Source: Kiritimatiellales bacterium (GTDB taxonomy: Bacteria; Verrucomicrobiota; Kiritimatiellia; Kiritimatiellales; Pontiellaceae). Taken from it: 33,076 nt of DNA. The stretch covers positions 1 through 33,076 of the forward strand of contig QKFE01000261.1 of the NCBI GenBank assembly GCA_003252225.1, written 5' to 3'. This document shows positions 16,696 through 24,104 of this stretch, piece after piece. The notes under the pieces were generated by a model. That model was given only the letters and a program-made list of their open reading frames with translations. It made no database searches and was not told the DNA's origin. Positions within the stretch are counted from its first letter, which is position 1. The number at the start of each line of letters is the position of its first letter. The position numbers and the translations under genes are program-made.

Positions 16696-17304
16696 CTAAT
16701 CCGTTCCGAATTTTTCAGGGGAAGCACCCGAGATAACCGGGGCGAGCAGTTCCTCCAGATCTTCGCGGGTATCGAAATAGATTCCGACAACCATCAGGCT
16801 GTGCATGATTCTGCCGTTCCGGATCACCGCCATTGTGCCGGCGGGATAATTCTCCGCATTGAAAATGGTTGCGGCATAATTCCGGTCGCCGAGCGTACAC
16901 AGACCGGCCTGCTCTTCCGCCCGGCATCCGCCGATCTTTAATCCCACTTTCATGGCTCCGACCATTATTTTAAATGATTCCTCTGCATCCTTCTCGGTCG
17001 GTTCCAGCATGGCGTCTGACTGTAGATAAAAGACGTCGGATTCTGCATGCAGACTGTTGTCATATTCAAACTCGACCTCCGTTGATCCGTCGATATTCAG
17101 CTTGGCGGAATAGCTCCCGCAGGTTTCATGAAACAGGTTTGTGAATCCATACTGCTCGAAAACCTCCGACGTCAGGAGCATTGTTTTTTCTGCGGCAGTT
17201 GGTTCGCGGGTGGAGATACCCCGTATCCCGATAAAAAACAGAGAACCCAGACCGATAGCGCCAAGGACGAGAACTGCCAGAACAATAAGGATAACTTTTT
17301 TCAT
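16696..17304 (-). CDS. hypothetical membrane-anchored protein
   Basis: A 202-residue protein I do not recognise. It begins with MKK and a hydrophobic segment of about 23 residues (4-26) without a clear cleavage site or lipobox Cys, so it is probably anchored in the inner membrane with the rest outside. The remainder is soluble and acidic, with three Cys (C62 and two near 126-134 in GGCRAEEQAGLCTLG) that could form a disulfide. The fold looks alpha/beta with no catalytic motif. AAAGTTATCC-like sequence upstream gives only a moderate ribosome-binding site. It runs opposite to the GH5 gene, with the G-quadruplex repeat in between. The ORF is credible because of its signal-anchor start and codon use like its neighbours. 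Confidence 0.75.
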   Translation of the reverse strand: MKKVILIVLAVLVLGAIGLGSLFFIGIRGISTREPTAAEKTMLLTSEVFEQYGFTNLFHETCGSYSAKLNIDGSTEVEFEYDNSLHAESDVFYLQSDAMLEPTEKDAEESFKIMVGAMKVGLKIGGCRAEEQAGLCTLGDRNYAATIFNAENYPAGTMAVIRNGRIMHSLMVVGIYFDTREDLEELLAPVISGASPEKFGTD

Positions 17305-17366
17305 GCAGCGATGTTGTCACAAACCAGCAGTCGATGGATACAAAAAAGGTCATGCACGCCGAGGAG

Positions 17367-17444
17367 AACGTAGACGCGACGCCCTCGTCGCGTTGTGCAC
17401 GAACAGCCTTTTATGGAACGCGACGGGGGCGTCGCGTCTACGTT
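17367..17444. repeat. long intergenic palindrome with 28-bp arms
   Basis: Arms 17367-17394 and 17417-17444 are inverted copies with 27 of 28 positions matching, rich in gacgcgacg, around a 22-base spacer. It lies between galE (17 bases after its stop) and the unknown membrane protein gene. No T run follows, so it looks more like a mobile palindromic (REP/MITE-like) element than a simple terminator, though it could stop transcription coming out of galE. Confidence 0.85.
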
Positions 17445-17460
17445 TTGCTCTAAAGATAGA

Positions 17461-18432
17461 TTAATCTTCGTAGCCGTTCGGATGGGCCTGATGCCAGCTC
17501 CACGCGCTTTGCACGATCTCTTTGAGGTCGGCGTGCTGCGGATTCCACCCGAGGACGGTGCGGGCTTTTTTGGCGTCAGCAACCAGTGCCGTACAGTCGC
17601 CGGCGCGGCGCGGCTGGAGTTCCGCCGGAATCGGATGCCCGGTGACTTCGCGGCAGACTTCGATGACTTCTTTTACGGTGTAACCGTCGCCGTTGCCCAG
17701 ATTGAACGCACCGGAAATGCCCGGTTTCAGCGCGAGAATGTGCGCCTGAGCGAGGTCTTTAATGTGAATGTAATCGCGGACGCAGGTGCCGTCGCGGGTT
17801 TCATAATCGTCGCCAAACATAAAGATCTTTTCGCGCTTGCCCATCGGAACCTGAAGAATGAGCGGGATAAGGTGGGATTCCGGATTGTGGGCTTCACCAT
17901 ATTTTTCGGTTGCGCCGCAGGCGTTGAAATAGCGGAGGAAAACGCATTCGATGCCGTGAATATCCTGCCCCCATTGAAAGATATGTTCGCACAGCAGTTT
18001 GGAATCGCCGTAAACGGATTCGGGTTTCTGCGGCAGGGTTTCGTCCATCGGAATGCGTTCGGGGGTTCCGTAGGTGGCGCAGGTGGAAGAGAAGATCAGT
18101 TTTTTACAGCCGGATTCGACCATCGCGGTCATCAGGTTCAATGAGCCGCTGACGTTGTTTTCATAAAAGGGCATCGGCGCTTTCATGGATTCGCCGACTT
18201 CAATATAGGCGGCAAAATGAATTACCGCTTCCGGCTTTTCGGAAACGAGCGCATTTTTTATATCGTCTTTATTTCGCAGGTCGCCCTGAATAAAACCGGC
18301 CCGCGGGTCGATCGCCGCTTTATGGCCGCGTTCAAGGTTGTCGAAAACCACCACATCGTGGCCTTCGTCGCAGAGCATTTCTGTGGTGACGCTGCCGATA
18401 TATCCGGCACCGCCGGCAACTAAAACTTTCAT
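17461..18432 (-). CDS. galE: UDP-glucose 4-epimerase
   Basis: Interconverts UDP-galactose and UDP-glucose using bound NAD, the last step of the Leloir pathway, in the cytosol. It has 323 residues, normal length. The N-terminal Rossmann motif is GGAGYIGS (7-14), followed by VVFDNLERGH and DLRN. Catalytic features are SSTCATYG (about 115-122) and Y141-X3-K145 in VYGDSK. Substrate-domain motifs include FNACGA, HLIPLILQV, GTCVRDYIHIKDLA and FNLGNGDGYTV, all typical of GalE rather than other SDR epimerases. It follows galK on the same strand with an 80-base gap holding an imperfect hairpin, and the two are likely co-transcribed from the galK promoter. Confidence 0.97.
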   Translation of the reverse strand: MKVLVAGGAGYIGSVTTEMLCDEGHDVVVFDNLERGHKAAIDPRAGFIQGDLRNKDDIKNALVSEKPEAVIHFAAYIEVGESMKAPMPFYENNVSGSLNLMTAMVESGCKKLIFSSTCATYGTPERIPMDETLPQKPESVYGDSKLLCEHIFQWGQDIHGIECVFLRYFNACGATEKYGEAHNPESHLIPLILQVPMGKREKIFMFGDDYETRDGTCVRDYIHIKDLAQAHILALKPGISGAFNLGNGDGYTVKEVIEVCREVTGHPIPAELQPRRAGDCTALVADAKKARTVLGWNPQHADLKEIVQSAWSWHQAHPNGYED

Positions 18433-18451
18433 GATAAATTCCTTTTGTGAG

Positions 18452-18508
18452 GAGTGAGTCGTGAAGCGTGATTAATACAGATTAGAAATCACGGCTCAAT
18501 CGTCACTC
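18452..18508 (-). repeat. imperfect hairpin between galK and galE
   Basis: Two nested inverted pairs: GAGTGA (18452-18457) with TCACTC (18503-18508), and CGTGATT (18467-18473) with AATCACG (18487-18493). It fills most of the 80-base gap after galK. No T run follows, so it may be an RNA-processing or attenuation structure, or a degenerate intergenic repeat. Confidence 0.4.
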
Positions 18509-18512
18509 GTCA

Positions 18513-19679
18513 TTATTTGATAACCTGAGCACCTTCGGACGGAATAATCTTTTCGGCTGTCGGTTCGATCCCTTTTCCTTTGCAGATTTCGATGATTTCC
18601 TGACAGATTTCGTCGGCTTTATTTGCGTGTACGAGCGCGCAGACGCTTCCGCCCCAGCCGCCGCCGGAAAGGCGCGCGCCGAGTGCGCCGGCTTCTTTTG
18701 CGGCATTAACCACGATATCGAGCGCTTCGATCGAGTTTTCAAATGCGGTGCGGGAGGTTTCGTGGGAATCGAACAGGTATTGACCGAATTCGGCTACTTT
18801 GCCTTCAGCCAGCAGTTTGACGCCTTTTTCGACGCGGTCGATTTCATAGATGACGTGTGTCGCCCTCTGTGCGGCTTCCGGGTCGATTTTGTCTTTGTGC
18901 GCCAGAAATTCTTCCACGGAAACATCGCGCAGCGCTTTCACGTTACGGCCCAGCTGTTCGCCCAGTTCTTTGGCGGCTTTTTCGCAGCTCATGCGGCGGG
19001 CGTTGTACGGGGAATCGGCGAGCGTGTGTTTGATGTGCGGGTTGATCATCAGGAAAACGACGTCGTCGGGCAGTTTTACCGGATAGGTTTCGAGGGTGCG
19101 GAAATCGGAGTGAATGAGGCCGTGGTGTACGCCGTAGATGCTGGAGAACTGGTCGAGCAGTCCGCAGTTGCAGCCGGCGAAATTGTTTTCAGCGGCCTGC
19201 GCGAGAATACCGATTTCCTTTTTGTCGAGTTCGGTGCCGGTATAAGCCAGTACGGCGAACGCGGTCGCCACTTCAAGTGCGGCGGAGCTGGAAAGACCGG
19301 CGCCCATTGGAATGGAGCCGAGAAAGGTGCAGTCGATGCCGTCCGCTTTGATGCCCTGTTGGCTGAGGTAATACATGACGCCCTTGACATAGTTGGCCCA
19401 CTGGTATTTTTTCTCCAGCCGTTCGTCGGTTTCCGGGTCAAATTCTGCGGTTTCCCGAATGTCGCCGGCTGTAATGCGTACGCCCGGTTTGTCCGATTTG
19501 GAGATGCAGAAGCAGTGCCCCATGTTGATGGCGGTGGAAAAGGTTGTGCCTTCGTTGTAATCGGTGTGGTTGCCGAGCACTTCGATGCGGCCGGGGGCGT
19601 ACGAAACGGTGGTCGGTTCAGTGCCGTACGTCTCTTGGTGAATCTTTTGCGCCTGTTCTGCTACTTTTTCATCATACAT
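18513..19679 (-). CDS. galK: galactokinase (GHMP kinase family)
   Basis: Phosphorylates galactose with ATP to galactose-1-phosphate, the first step of the Leloir pathway. It has 388 residues, normal length, and its ATG has AGGAG upstream. The galactokinase signature APGRIEVLGNHTDYNEG lies at about 28-44, the GHMP ATP loop PMGAGLSSSAALE at about 120, DQFSSIYG follows, and the C-terminal motif is GARLSGGGWGGSVCALV. The signature has Asn where textbook galactokinases have Glu (GEHTDY), the residue that contacts the sugar 6-OH; the same GNHTDY form occurs in some other annotated bacterial galactokinases. galE follows on the same strand and a PocR-AraC gene diverges from the start. No uridylyltransferase (galT) is in the window. 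Confidence 0.93.
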   Translation of the reverse strand: MYDEKVAEQAQKIHQETYGTEPTTVSYAPGRIEVLGNHTDYNEGTTFSTAINMGHCFCISKSDKPGVRITAGDIRETAEFDPETDERLEKKYQWANYVKGVMYYLSQQGIKADGIDCTFLGSIPMGAGLSSSAALEVATAFAVLAYTGTELDKKEIGILAQAAENNFAGCNCGLLDQFSSIYGVHHGLIHSDFRTLETYPVKLPDDVVFLMINPHIKHTLADSPYNARRMSCEKAAKELGEQLGRNVKALRDVSVEEFLAHKDKIDPEAAQRATHVIYEIDRVEKGVKLLAEGKVAEFGQYLFDSHETSRTAFENSIEALDIVVNAAKEAGALGARLSGGGWGGSVCALVHANKADEICQEIIEICKGKGIEPTAEKIIPSEGAQVIK

Positions 19680-19712
19680 GGTTCGAACTCCTGAATCGAT
19701 TTTTGAGCGAAA

Positions 19713-19773
19713 TACTATAGGAAAAGGGACGGGATAAATCCATGGGATAAGTCAGCAAAGACATGGACAAATC
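19713..19773 (-). promoter_or_regulatory. candidate galK control region: -10 box and three direct-repeat operator half-sites
   Basis: On the plus strand three related 9-mers occur: GGATAAATC (19732), GGATAAGTC (19745) and GGACAAATC (19765). Two of them share a CATGG prefix, and those prefixes lie 21 bases apart, the helical spacing used by AraC-family dimers. Reading toward galK, TATAGT (19713-19718) is a plausible -10 box with no matching -35, as expected for an activator-dependent promoter whose operator overlaps the -35. The regulator is likely the divergent PocR-AraC at 19799. Confidence 0.4.
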
Positions 19774-19798
19774 CGGCGCATTGTGGTGAATTTTACCC

Positions 19799-20662
19799 AT
19801 GTTGGAGTCCATGCACCATACGATCAGCCAAAAGGTGTCGGAAATTTTCGACCTCTATACAGAGCTGCACGATATCCGGATTTCGCTTTTCAGCCCGGAC
19901 GGACGCCTGATTTACCCCGATGTGGTCGGTCGGCCAAACTGCGACCATTGCCGTATGCTGCGCGAAACGCTGGGGCTGGATTCCGAATGCCGCGATCTTG
20001 ACCGCAAAATGATGCAGACTGCGTGGGAGCGAAAGGGGATGATTTCCTACACCTGCCACGCCGGGATGCGCGAAGCGGCGGTTCCGATTATCATTGAAGG
20101 CGAACTGGCTGGGTATGTGATGCTCGGCCAGTTCCGCTCCGAAGCCGCGCCGGCAACATCGCCCTATGCGGGCCGCTGGGAAAAGGAGCTGGGAAATAAC
20201 GCGCTGCAAAAAGCCTATGACGCCACCACCGTTTTCCCCGAGCGGAAAATTGAAACCCTGCTTTCCATGTTCCGGCATCTGCTCGAATTCATTATCGGCG
20301 ACCAGCTTATCCACCATAAAGACTACGATTTGGTTCTTCCGGTCATTGAGCGAATCCGGCAAATGCCCGAAAAGGAAATGACCATTGAATCCGCCGCAAA
20401 ACTGATCGGGCGCAGTCCGTCGACCGTGACCCGTCTTTTCAAAAAGGTGACCGGGAAAGGTTTTAAGCAATATCAGGTCAATTACCGGCTTGAAAAGGCC
20501 GCATCGCGGCTGCGCTCCATGCCGAACCACCCCGTTGCCGAAATTGCCCTGTCCGTCGGATACGACGATCCGCTCTATTTTTCGCGCGTATTTAAGAAGC
20601 GGTTCGGCTGTTCGCCTTCGGAATACCGGGCAGTGAATCCGGCTGAAAAAACGGCCCTGTAA
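19799..20662 (+). CDS. PocR sensory domain / AraC-family transcriptional regulator, probable regulator of galK-galE
   Basis: A 287-residue DNA-binding regulator. The N-terminal PocR domain (about 8-170) is canonical, with four Cys: C48 and C51 in NCDHC, C64 in SEC and C86 in SYTCHAGM, then AAVPIIIEGELAGYVMLGQF. The C-terminal AraC domain (about 185-280) has TIESAAKLIGRSPSTVTRLF and VAEIALSVGYDDPLYFSRVF, then CSPSEYR. Starts are possible at 19799 (weak GGTGA site) and 19811 (TTGGAG only three bases upstream); I keep the first. It diverges from galK across 119 bases with repeat half-sites, so it probably controls the galactose genes. The ligand is unknown; the Cys set suggests a metal or redox-sensitive site. 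Confidence 0.93.
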   Translation: MLESMHHTISQKVSEIFDLYTELHDIRISLFSPDGRLIYPDVVGRPNCDHCRMLRETLGLDSECRDLDRKMMQTAWERKGMISYTCHAGMREAAVPIIIEGELAGYVMLGQFRSEAAPATSPYAGRWEKELGNNALQKAYDATTVFPERKIETLLSMFRHLLEFIIGDQLIHHKDYDLVLPVIERIRQMPEKEMTIESAAKLIGRSPSTVTRLFKKVTGKGFKQYQVNYRLEKAASRLRSMPNHPVAEIALSVGYDDPLYFSRVFKKRFGCSPSEYRAVNPAEKTAL

Positions 20663-20679
20663 AAAGTGTATCGGGCCGA

Positions 20680-20708
20680 TTGACACGCCCGTGCGCCGTG
20701 CGTATATT
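20680..20708 (+). promoter_or_regulatory. sigma-70 promoter of tRNA-Val
   Basis: TTGACA (20680-20685), a 17-base GC-rich spacer and TATATT (20703-20708) are near consensus. Transcription should start about 10 bases before the tRNA. GC-rich spacing is common for stable-RNA promoters. Confidence 0.8.
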
Positions 20709-20724
20709 CCGGGCTTCTTTTTGA

Positions 20725-20801
20725 GGGCGATTAGCTCAGTTGGTTAGAGCACTACCTTGACATGGTAGGGGTCGAAGGTTCGAGTCCTTTATCGCCCACC
20801 A
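20725..20801 (+). tRNA. tRNA-Val (anticodon GAC)
   Basis: A 77-base gene including an encoded CCA. Acceptor arms GGGCGAT and ATCGCCC pair fully. The D arm is GCTC/GAGC, the anticodon stem CTACC/GGTAG encloses TTGACAT (anticodon GAC at 20759-20761), and the T arm contains GGTTCGAGTCC. It has its own promoter upstream and a terminator just after, so it is a single-gene transcription unit. Confidence 0.97.
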
Positions 20802-20806
20802 TCTTC

Positions 20807-20838
20807 AAAACCCCGTTCCGTTTGGAGCGGGGTTTTTG
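20807..20838 (+). terminator. Rho-independent terminator of tRNA-Val
   Basis: AAAACCCCGTTCC and GGAGCGGGGTTTT pair with one T-G wobble around a GTTT loop, ending in a T run, six bases after the CCA end. Confidence 0.88.
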
Positions 20839-20903
20839 ATTTCGGGCATTTTACCTCGTCTTTGATGGAGAGCCGCAATAAGCGTATTTCGGCGTTTATT
20901 CGC

Positions 20904-20928
20904 GCGGCGATATGTGGATAATCGCCGC
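20904..20928 (+). other. perfect 8-bp hairpin in the glmM leader
   Basis: GCGGCGAT (20904-20911) and ATCGCCGC (20921-20928) pair perfectly around a nine-base loop, ending 20 bases before the glmM start. There is no proper T run after it (CTTTGATTT), so a leader RNA structure is as likely as a terminator. Its function is unknown. Confidence 0.45.
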
Positions 20929-20948
20929 CTTTGATTTCGGAGATGTTT

Positions 20949-22301
20949 ATGGGCAGGCTTTTTGGAACGGACGGGGTGCGCGATCGGGCGAACCGGGGGA
21001 ATATGACCGCCGAAACGGCACTGAAGCTGGGGCGGGCGGTTGCGCTCTATTTTAAGGATAGGGCTGAAGACGGCGAATTCCCGGCGATTGTGATCGGGCG
21101 CGATCCGCGGTTGAGCGGGGCGATGATTGAGTCGGCGCTGGCGGCGGGGATCTGTTCGGCGGGTGTTGATGTGCATCTGCTCGGCGAGGTTCCGACTCCG
21201 GCGGTGGCTGTTTGCGCACGCTGTACGGATGCGGTCGCCGGTTTGGTGGTTTCGGCTTCGCATAACCCGTTTTTTGACAACGGTATAAAGGTGTTCAAAG
21301 GTGACGGGTTCAAACTTTCCGACGAAGAGGAGTCGGCGATTGAAGATCTCTATTTCACCGACGAACTGGATCTGCCGGACGGGGATCAGATCGGTTCCGT
21401 TTTTACGGTTGAAAACGCGCCGGAAATTTATGCCGACTTTTGCGCGGGTCTTGTTGAAGCGGAAAACCCGCTGTCCGGATTAACGCTGGTTTTGGACTGC
21501 TCGAACGGCGCAACCAGTATTTGTGCGGAGACCATTTTTGAGCAGCTCGGTGCAGCGGTTTCGGTGATTCACGATGATCCGGACGGCATTAACATTAATG
21601 CCAATTGCGGCTCGCAGCACACGGAGGATTTGCGTGCAAAAACGGTCGAACTGGGCGCGAATGCCGGACTGGCTTTTGACGGCGACGGCGACCGGTTAAT
21701 TGCCGTCGATGAAACCGGCGCGGAATTGACCGGTGATCAGATTATGGCGATCTGCGCGAAGGCGTATAAAGAATCCGGCCAACTGGAAAATAACCGGGTG
21801 GTTGCGACCGTGATGAGCAACGTCGGGTTTCACGCCGCGATGAAAGCGCTGGAAATTGAGACGGATACGGCGGGAGTCGGCGACCGTAAAGTACTCGAAC
21901 GGATGCTCGAAACAGGGGCTGTTTTGGGCGGCGAGGATTCGGGGCATATGATTTTCCTCGATTGCCACACGACGGGCGACGGAATCGTTTCGGCCATTAA
22001 GCTGCTGCAGGCGCTGAAACAGTCCGGTCAAACGATGTCCGGACTGGCAAAAATTATGACCCCGTTTCCGCAGAAGCTGATCAATGTGGATGTGAAGGAA
22101 AAACCGCCGGTTGAAACGGTGCCGGAATTGGCGAAAGCGATTGAAGCGGCCGAGGCGGAACTGGGCGATAAGGGCCGGGTTTTGATCCGTTATTCGGGTA
22201 CGCAGCCGATGTGCCGCGTGATGGTGGAAGGGCCGACGGAAGAACAGACCGGTGAAATCGCGGGGCGTTTGGCTGAAGTGGTGAAAGAGTGTATCGGTTG
22301 A
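20949..22301 (+). CDS. glmM: phosphoglucosamine mutase
   Basis: Converts glucosamine-6-phosphate to glucosamine-1-phosphate for UDP-GlcNAc and thus cell-wall and lipopolysaccharide synthesis. It has 450 residues from the ATG at 20949 (GGAG six bases upstream); earlier in-frame TTG and ATG codons are less well placed. Landmarks are FGTDGVRDRAN at the start, the active-site phosphoserine loop SASHNPFFDNGIK (Ser about 104), the metal-binding loop AFDGDGDRL (about 240), GGEDSGHMIF for sugar recognition, and the phosphate loop RYSGTQPMCRVMVEG near the C-terminus. GEDSGH and the length mark GlmM rather than phosphomannomutase ManB. Its TGA overlaps the ATG of the next gene by one base. Confidence 0.95.
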   Translation: MGRLFGTDGVRDRANRGNMTAETALKLGRAVALYFKDRAEDGEFPAIVIGRDPRLSGAMIESALAAGICSAGVDVHLLGEVPTPAVAVCARCTDAVAGLVVSASHNPFFDNGIKVFKGDGFKLSDEEESAIEDLYFTDELDLPDGDQIGSVFTVENAPEIYADFCAGLVEAENPLSGLTLVLDCSNGATSICAETIFEQLGAAVSVIHDDPDGININANCGSQHTEDLRAKTVELGANAGLAFDGDGDRLIAVDETGAELTGDQIMAICAKAYKESGQLENNRVVATVMSNVGFHAAMKALEIETDTAGVGDRKVLERMLETGAVLGGEDSGHMIFLDCHTTGDGIVSAIKLLQALKQSGQTMSGLAKIMTPFPQKLINVDVKEKPPVETVPELAKAIEAAEAELGDKGRVLIRYSGTQPMCRVMVEGPTEEQTGEIAGRLAEVVKECIG

Positions 22302-22969
22302 TGAATAAAATTCTTACAGCGGAAAATATCGAACGGACGTATAAAATCGGCCAAACCAGCCTCCGTGTTTTGAAAGGCGTTTCGCTGGATGTAAACGAGG
22401 GCGAAACCGTCTCGATTATGGGCGAAAGCGGATCGGGAAAAAGCACGCTTTTGCACGTGCTCGGGGGACTGGATACGCCGAAATCCGGAAACGTGAAATT
22501 TCGCGGCCAAAGCGTCTACGGCATGTCGGCCGGAAAACGGGCGAAATTCCGGGCGGAAAAGGTCGGGTTTGTCTTCCAGTCGTTCCACCTCCTGCCGGAA
22601 CTCGACATCGTTGAAAACGTCGCGCTGCCTTCAATGGCGAAACGCGGGGAAACGGATCCCGTTGCGCGCGCAAAAGAGCTTTTAACCGAAGTGGGGCTGG
22701 GCGAACGGATCGGCCACCGTCCCGCCGAATTGTCCGGCGGTGAACGCCAAAGGGTGGCAATTGCCCGGGCTTTGATGAATGATCCGGAGATTGTTTTCGC
22801 CGATGAACCGACCGGAAATCTCGACTCGAAGACGGGTGAAAAAGTGTTGAATTATTTGTTTCAACTGGTTGAAACGAGAAGGCATACTCTCGTGCTCGTT
22901 ACCCATAGTAAGGAAGTTGCTTCCCGCTGTTCGCGCGAACTTTTCCTGAAAGACGGGTTGCTGGTTTAA
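22301..22969 (+). CDS. lolD: LolD/MacB-type ABC transporter ATP-binding protein
   Basis: Cytosolic ATPase of the lipoprotein-release (LolCDE) or MacB type, 222 residues from the ATG that overlaps the glmM stop. Walker A GESGSGKST (about 40-48), Q loop FVFQSFHLLPELDI, signature LSGGERQRVAIARALMNDP, Walker B IVFADEPTGNLDS and the switch His in LVTHS are all present. The family-specific start (LRVLKGVSLDVNEGE) and HLLPEL favour LolD. No membrane partner (LolC/E) is adjacent; the next gene is an aminotransferase, so the permease must be elsewhere. Assignment to LolD rather than another MacB-like exporter is therefore moderate. Confidence 0.88.
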   Translation: MNKILTAENIERTYKIGQTSLRVLKGVSLDVNEGETVSIMGESGSGKSTLLHVLGGLDTPKSGNVKFRGQSVYGMSAGKRAKFRAEKVGFVFQSFHLLPELDIVENVALPSMAKRGETDPVARAKELLTEVGLGERIGHRPAELSGGERQRVAIARALMNDPEIVFADEPTGNLDSKTGEKVLNYLFQLVETRRHTLVLVTHSKEVASRCSRELFLKDGLLV

Positions 22970-22974
22970 TTTAA

Positions 22975-23045
22975 ACAGAAGGGCGCAAAGAACGTGAAGC
23001 ATTCAGCTCGCTTTGCGGACTTAGCGGTCTTGGTGTTAAATTTCC
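22975..23045. repeat. degenerate intergenic repeat (gcgcaaag/ctttgcgg type)
   Basis: Contains gggcgcaaagaacg and, inverted, ctttgcggacttagcgg, a pattern often seen as a dispersed intergenic repeat in PVC and other genomes. It fills the gap between the lolD-like gene and the aminotransferase. Only one copy is seen here, so the repeat status is by recognition. Confidence 0.35.
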
Positions 23046-23078
23046 GCCGAATTACAGAGATTTTTGGAGAAATTGGAA

Positions 23079-23948
23079 ATGAAGATTTTTTTAGGTGATA
23101 AATTGGTTGATGAAAAGGATGCCGTTGTGTCGGTGTTCGACCACGGGCTGCTTTACGGTGACGGCGTGTTTGAAGGTATCCGCGCTTATAATAGACGGGT
23201 GTTTCTGCTGGATGAGCATATCGACCGGCTTTACGATTCGGCCCGGGCGATCGCGTTGAATATCCCGATGAGCAAAGCGGAAATGGTGCAGGCGGTGGTC
23301 GATACCTGCAAAGCGAACGAGATCGTTGACGGATATATCCGGCTGGTCGTTACCCGCGGAAAAGGTTCGCTCGGTCTCAATCCGTTTCTCTGCGACAAAG
23401 CGGAGGTGATCATCATCGCGGCGGCGATTCAGCTTTATCCGCAGGAACTGTACGACAACGGCCTGCGCATCGTTACCGTCGGCACCATCCGCAATCATCC
23501 GGAAGCGATCAATCCGCGGATCAAAAGCCTGAATTATCTGAATAACGTTTTGGCGAAAATTGAAGCCATTAACGCCGGCTGCATGGAATGCCTGATGCTG
23601 AACCACAAAGGGGAAGTGGCGGAAGCTTCCGGCGATAATGTTTTCGCGATCAAAAACGGGGTGATCACCACTCCGCCGAGTACCTGCGGCGCGCTCGAAG
23701 GGCTGACCCGCAATAAAGTCATCGAACTGGCGCGAAAAGCCGGCTACGAAGTCCGCGAAGCGACGATGGCCCGTTATGACCTTTATGTGGCCGATGAGGT
23801 CTTTTTGACCGGCACGGCGGCAGAAATCATTTCGGTGGTCGATATTGATAAACGGGTGATCGGAATCGGAAAACCGGGCGAAATAACCGGAAAACTGGCC
23901 GAACTGTATCACCAATGCGCCAATTCCGAAGGTACGCCGATTCTTTAA
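23079..23948 (+). CDS. ilvE: branched-chain amino acid aminotransferase (PLP fold type IV)
   Basis: Transfers amino groups between glutamate and the keto acids of valine, leucine and isoleucine. It has 289 residues from the ATG at 23079, preceded by GGAGAAATTGGAA; an in-frame TTG at 23064 is unlikely. Signatures are FDHGLLYGDGVFEGIRAYN near the start, a conserved Arg in YIRLVVTRG, the PLP lysine (about K149) in PRIKSLNYLNNVLAK, GEVAEASGDNVFAIKNG and VFLTGTAAEIISV. The length fits bacterial BCATs of the roughly 290-residue group. D-amino-acid transaminase and ADC lyase share the fold, but RIKSLNYLNN and EASGDNVF favour BCAT. No other branched-chain biosynthesis gene is nearby. Confidence 0.93.
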   Translation: MKIFLGDKLVDEKDAVVSVFDHGLLYGDGVFEGIRAYNRRVFLLDEHIDRLYDSARAIALNIPMSKAEMVQAVVDTCKANEIVDGYIRLVVTRGKGSLGLNPFLCDKAEVIIIAAAIQLYPQELYDNGLRIVTVGTIRNHPEAINPRIKSLNYLNNVLAKIEAINAGCMECLMLNHKGEVAEASGDNVFAIKNGVITTPPSTCGALEGLTRNKVIELARKAGYEVREATMARYDLYVADEVFLTGTAAEIISVVDIDKRVIGIGKPGEITGKLAELYHQCANSEGTPIL

Positions 23949-23954
23949 TTGGCG

Positions 23955-24038
23955 ATTTTTGATTGAAGATTTCTGATTACTGCGAAGGATTGCCGCCTTT
24001 TTTTCTAAGTCAGCAATCTGAAATCTAAAATCGAAAAT
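23955..24038. repeat. imperfect inverted repeat after ilvE
   Basis: The 24-base arms at 23955-23978 and 24015-24038 (built from attttgatt and agatttc) match inversely at 20 of 24 positions, with a 36-base centre. This gaagatttctgatt/aatctgaaatc pattern resembles common degenerate intergenic repeats. Confidence 0.5.
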
Positions 24039-24039
24039 A

Positions 24040-24060
24040 GTTGAGCCGAAACGGCTCAAC
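24040..24060. other. perfect 9-bp hairpin upstream of mcsA
   Basis: GTTGAGCCG and CGGCTCAAC around an AAA loop. There is no T run in either direction. It may be an operator (perfect dyad) or the first hairpin of the mcsA leader; it does not match CIRCE or CtsR operators. Confidence 0.5.
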
Positions 24061-24070
24061 GATCTACCCT

Positions 24071-24097
24071 TCCTGTTGTCTTAATTAGGAAACAGGA
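24071..24097 (+). promoter_or_regulatory. hairpin burying the mcsA ribosome-binding site
   Basis: TCCTGTT (24071-24077) pairs perfectly with AACAGGA (24091-24097) across a 13-base loop. The 3' arm contains the CAGGA Shine-Dalgarno eight bases before the mcsA ATG, so folding would block translation. A five-T stretch follows, so an alternative reading is a weak terminator. Confidence 0.45.
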
Positions 24098-24104
24098 TTT
24101 TTGA

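Noticed and set aside
24040-24060. CIRCE or CtsR operator upstream of mcsA
   Set aside because: The dyad does not match the CIRCE arms (TTAGCACTC/GAGTGCTAA) or the CtsR heptad repeats.
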